This document shows, piece by piece, positions 62,522-64,000 of a DNA stretch of 64,000 nt. A program made the position numbers and the translations under genes. Origin of the DNA: Candidatus Peregrinibacteria bacterium. GTDB lineage: Bacteria > Patescibacteriota > Gracilibacteria > UBA1369 > LOWO2-01-FULL-3. The notes under the pieces are model-generated. The model had not been told where the DNA came from, searched no databases, and saw only the letters and a list, made by a program, of their open reading frames with translations. The DNA is taken from positions 1-64,000 of the forward strand of contig JABIJZ010000003.1 in the NCBI GenBank assembly GCA_018655275.1, in the 5' to 3' direction. Positions within the stretch are counted from its first letter, which is position 1; each line of letters opens with the position of its first letter.

Positions 62522-62622
62522 AGAAAAAGTAGCAAAAGTACGAAATAGCTTATTCATGCGGAAAGTCAGAGGTCGATACCATCCTTAATGTACTTAATGT
62601 CGCACTTTCTATAGAAATTGAT
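62522..62622 (+). repeat. Imperfect tandem repeat, copy A
   Basis: Shares with copy B, in the same order, the blocks AGAAAAAGTAG, GAAAT-GCTTATT, AGAGGTCGATA, AATGT and GTCGCACTT-CTATAGAA. Confidence 0.65.
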
Positions 62623-62668
62623 AAATACATCAAATCTACTAGGATTTACTGATAAAATGGGAGAAAGT

Positions 62669-62770
62669 AGAAAAAGTAGACAAAGTATGAAATGGCTTAT
62701 TGATGGGGGAGAAGAGAGGTCGATATGTCCCAAAATGTCGTAAACGTCGCACTTCCTATAGAAGAATGAT
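62669..62770 (+). repeat. Imperfect tandem repeat, copy B
   Basis: Second copy, 147 bp downstream of copy A, with about three quarters of positions shared by eye. It ends about 150 bp before the serine recombinase start. Confidence 0.65.
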
Positions 62771-62931
62771 TGCATATCTTCGATTTGCTGAGCGTTACCC
62801 CTTCAGCAACGGTTTACAGTGATTTTTTGTGGAACGCTGGAATATGCGCAGGTTTCGCATGAAATACGCAGCCTATTTATTATCTCGGTCATTGACTATA
62901 TAATGCCTTTGAATAAGTAATGAATTCCTCT

Positions 62932-64000
62932 ATGTCAGATTTAAATAAAACAACAGGAAAAAGTAGAATTGCTGGATATATCCGGGTCAGTACAAATGAA
63001 CAAGCTGATAAATATGGTCCTACTATTCAGAAGAATAAAATTAAGGATTTCATTAAGTCAAAAGAAAAGGGAAAGGGATGGGTATTTGACGAGAAATTGC
63101 TATATGTAGACGACGGTTATTCAGGAACTTTAAAGAGCAGGCCTGCATTAGATAGATTGATGCGAGATATGAGAAATAAGAAGATAGATGTAGTGGTAGT
63201 GATGAAAATAGATAGGCTTTACAGGAGTACTCTTGGTCTTTTGGAAGTTGTTAAAGAAATGGGGGACCATGAAGTTGGTTTTATCTCAATTGATGAAAAT
63301 CTTGATACTGCAATTTCAGAGTCTGCTCCAATGATGGAAAGAGCTCAAAAAGAGATGATGATAACTTTATTTGGTATGTTAGCTCAATTTGAGAGGTCTT
63401 TGATAATTTCTAGAACGACAGAAGGGAAATTAGCTGCGGCAAGGGAAGGTTGTTATGTAGGGGGTAATGTTCCTATGGGCTACGATGTTAAGGATAAAAA
63501 ATTGATTATAAACAGGGGTGAAGAAAAATGGATTCGCAAGATATTTGCATGGTTTGTTTCTCAGAATTATACGAGAGGGGAAATAGCAAGGAAATTAACT
63601 GAATTAAAAGTTGCTGCAAATATAGGGAAAAAACTGGGTGGAAAAAGGAAAGTAAATCCTACAACTTTTTGGGAAGTAAAGTATATAACAACAATTTTGA
63701 GAAGGACTCATTATACGGGAGTCTATCACTACAATAAGAAGGGAAAGGATAAAGATGGCAAAATTGTGGAAAAACCTCGTTCAGAGTGGATTGATTTCAC
63801 TTGTCCTCCAATAATTGATAATTTTACTTTTAAAAAGGCTCAAGTAAAATTGGATTCACAAAAAAAGCAGTCTAATAATAAAAAGACACAATATTTGCTT
63901 ACAGGAAAAATTGAATGTGCAAAATGCGGTGCAATGTTTACTGCATATACTTCTTCAAAAAAAACCAAGAATTACAGATGCGGGAAATCTTCGAAGTTGA
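62932..64000 (+). CDS. Large serine recombinase (truncated by the window edge)
   Basis: At least 356 codons from the ATG at 62932 (an in-frame ATG at 62920 is the alternative). The N-terminal resolvase domain has the catalytic Ser20 in IAGYIRVSTNEQ, GYSGTLKSRPALDRLM, VVVVMKIDRLYRS and MLAQFERSLIISRTTEGK. The recombinase domain (IARKLTELK, TTILRRTHYTGVYHY) follows, then the zinc ribbon CAKCGAMFTAY with a later Cys (YRCGK). It is a large serine integrase type, able to integrate DNA without supercoiling. The 3' end is outside the window. Confidence 0.92.
   Translation, partial: MSDLNKTTGKSRIAGYIRVSTNEQADKYGPTIQKNKIKDFIKSKEKGKGWVFDEKLLYVDDGYSGTLKSRPALDRLMRDMRNKKIDVVVVMKIDRLYRSTLGLLEVVKEMGDHEVGFISIDENLDTAISESAPMMERAQKEMMITLFGMLAQFERSLIISRTTEGKLAAAREGCYVGGNVPMGYDVKDKKLIINRGEEKWIRKIFAWFVSQNYTRGEIARKLTELKVAANIGKKLGGKRKVNPTTFWEVKYITTILRRTHYTGVYHYNKKGKDKDGKIVEKPRSEWIDFTCPPIIDNFTFKKAQVKLDSQKKQSNNKKTQYLLTGKIECAKCGAMFTAYTSSKKTKNYRCGKSSKL

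Larger units (their letters stand above)
62348..62919 (+). other. Gene-free region with tandem repeats before the serine recombinase
   Basis: No credible gene. It holds two imperfect ~101-bp direct repeats (62522-62622 and 62669-62770), a stem of TTGCTGA (62785-62791) with TCAGCAA (62803-62809), and a TATAAT (62899-62904) that probably serves the recombinase gene. Two minus-strand ORFs of 68-69 codons are repeat-derived. Confidence 0.5.

Noticed and set aside
62522-62770. CRISPR array
   Set aside because: Only two long, diverged units with a single 46-bp interval; no cas genes in the window.
62351-62775. Two minus-strand ORFs of 68 and 69 codons
   Set aside because: They lie over the tandem repeats, their similarity to each other derives from the DNA repeat, and they have no independent coding signals.

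Overview
The window is low-GC bacterial DNA with dense, often overlapping genes (ATGA and TGATG junctions) and few Shine-Dalgarno sequences. UGA is used as a normal stop, for example at the wecB/glycosyltransferase and ilvE/tatD junctions, which argues against the UGA-recoding Gracilibacteria and Absconditabacteria. The protein features (bL31 with a long acidic tail, orphan VirB4 ATPase, large unknown solenoid and lipoproteins, short Pgi) together with an unusually complete aromatic pathway suggest a Patescibacteria/CPR genome of the Peregrinibacteria type. That placement is an inference from gene content, not a phylogeny.

Layout. 1-8207: core metabolism, mostly on the minus strand (glmS, M24 peptidase, pgi, ruvA, tgt, a hypothetical, aroC, rpmE). 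8269-14343: minus-strand run gyrA, a calcium-binding-repeat surface protein, wecB and a glycosyltransferase. 14534-18256: plus-strand diguanylate cyclase, VirB4-like ATPase and GNAT-like protein. 18266-26725: S41 protease with SLH repeats (minus), a 766-aa membrane-anchored unknown, gyrB, rpsU, prmC and prfA. 26722-30048: nadB, a U32 family protein and aroK.

The most interesting region is 29542-38199. A minus-strand operon aroF-aroB-aroA-MFS-aroK starts beside a divergent plus-strand operon tyrA-pheA-aminotransferase-tatD. Between aroF and tyrA lies an unannotated leader: a TTGACA/TACGAT promoter, a 32-codon leader peptide containing Phe-Tyr-Phe-Tyr-Phe (codons 21-25), and three mutually exclusive pairing arms ending in a hairpin with a U-tract. 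This is a textbook arrangement for ribosome-mediated transcription attenuation, here sensing Phe/Tyr and controlling the first enzymes of the shikimate pathway. DAHP synthase also carries the N-terminal domain that in related enzymes mediates allosteric control, so the pathway may be regulated at two levels.

38196-53117 holds a receiver protein, a glycosyltransferase, tRNA-Lys(CTT), a lipoprotein, a 1131-aa TPR/Trp-periodic solenoid protein, ferritin, a fused SGNH-hydrolase/lytic-transglycosylase, tRNA-Leu(TAA), a queuosine-precursor transporter (a natural partner of tgt), a flavoprotein reductase and several unknowns.

From about 53140 to the end the DNA is visibly more A/T-rich and accessory. 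It has an 87-bp direct repeat around a hypothetical gene, a type II restriction-modification pair whose methylase promoter contains a perfect-arm palindromic operator, a SpoVG-like protein, a replication-initiator-like protein, a tyrosine recombinase, a long RNA stem-loop before a tiny basic protein, a membrane-protein/helical-protein pair of possible defence type, tandem repeats, and a large serine recombinase cut off by the window edge. This looks like an integrated mobile element or defence island.
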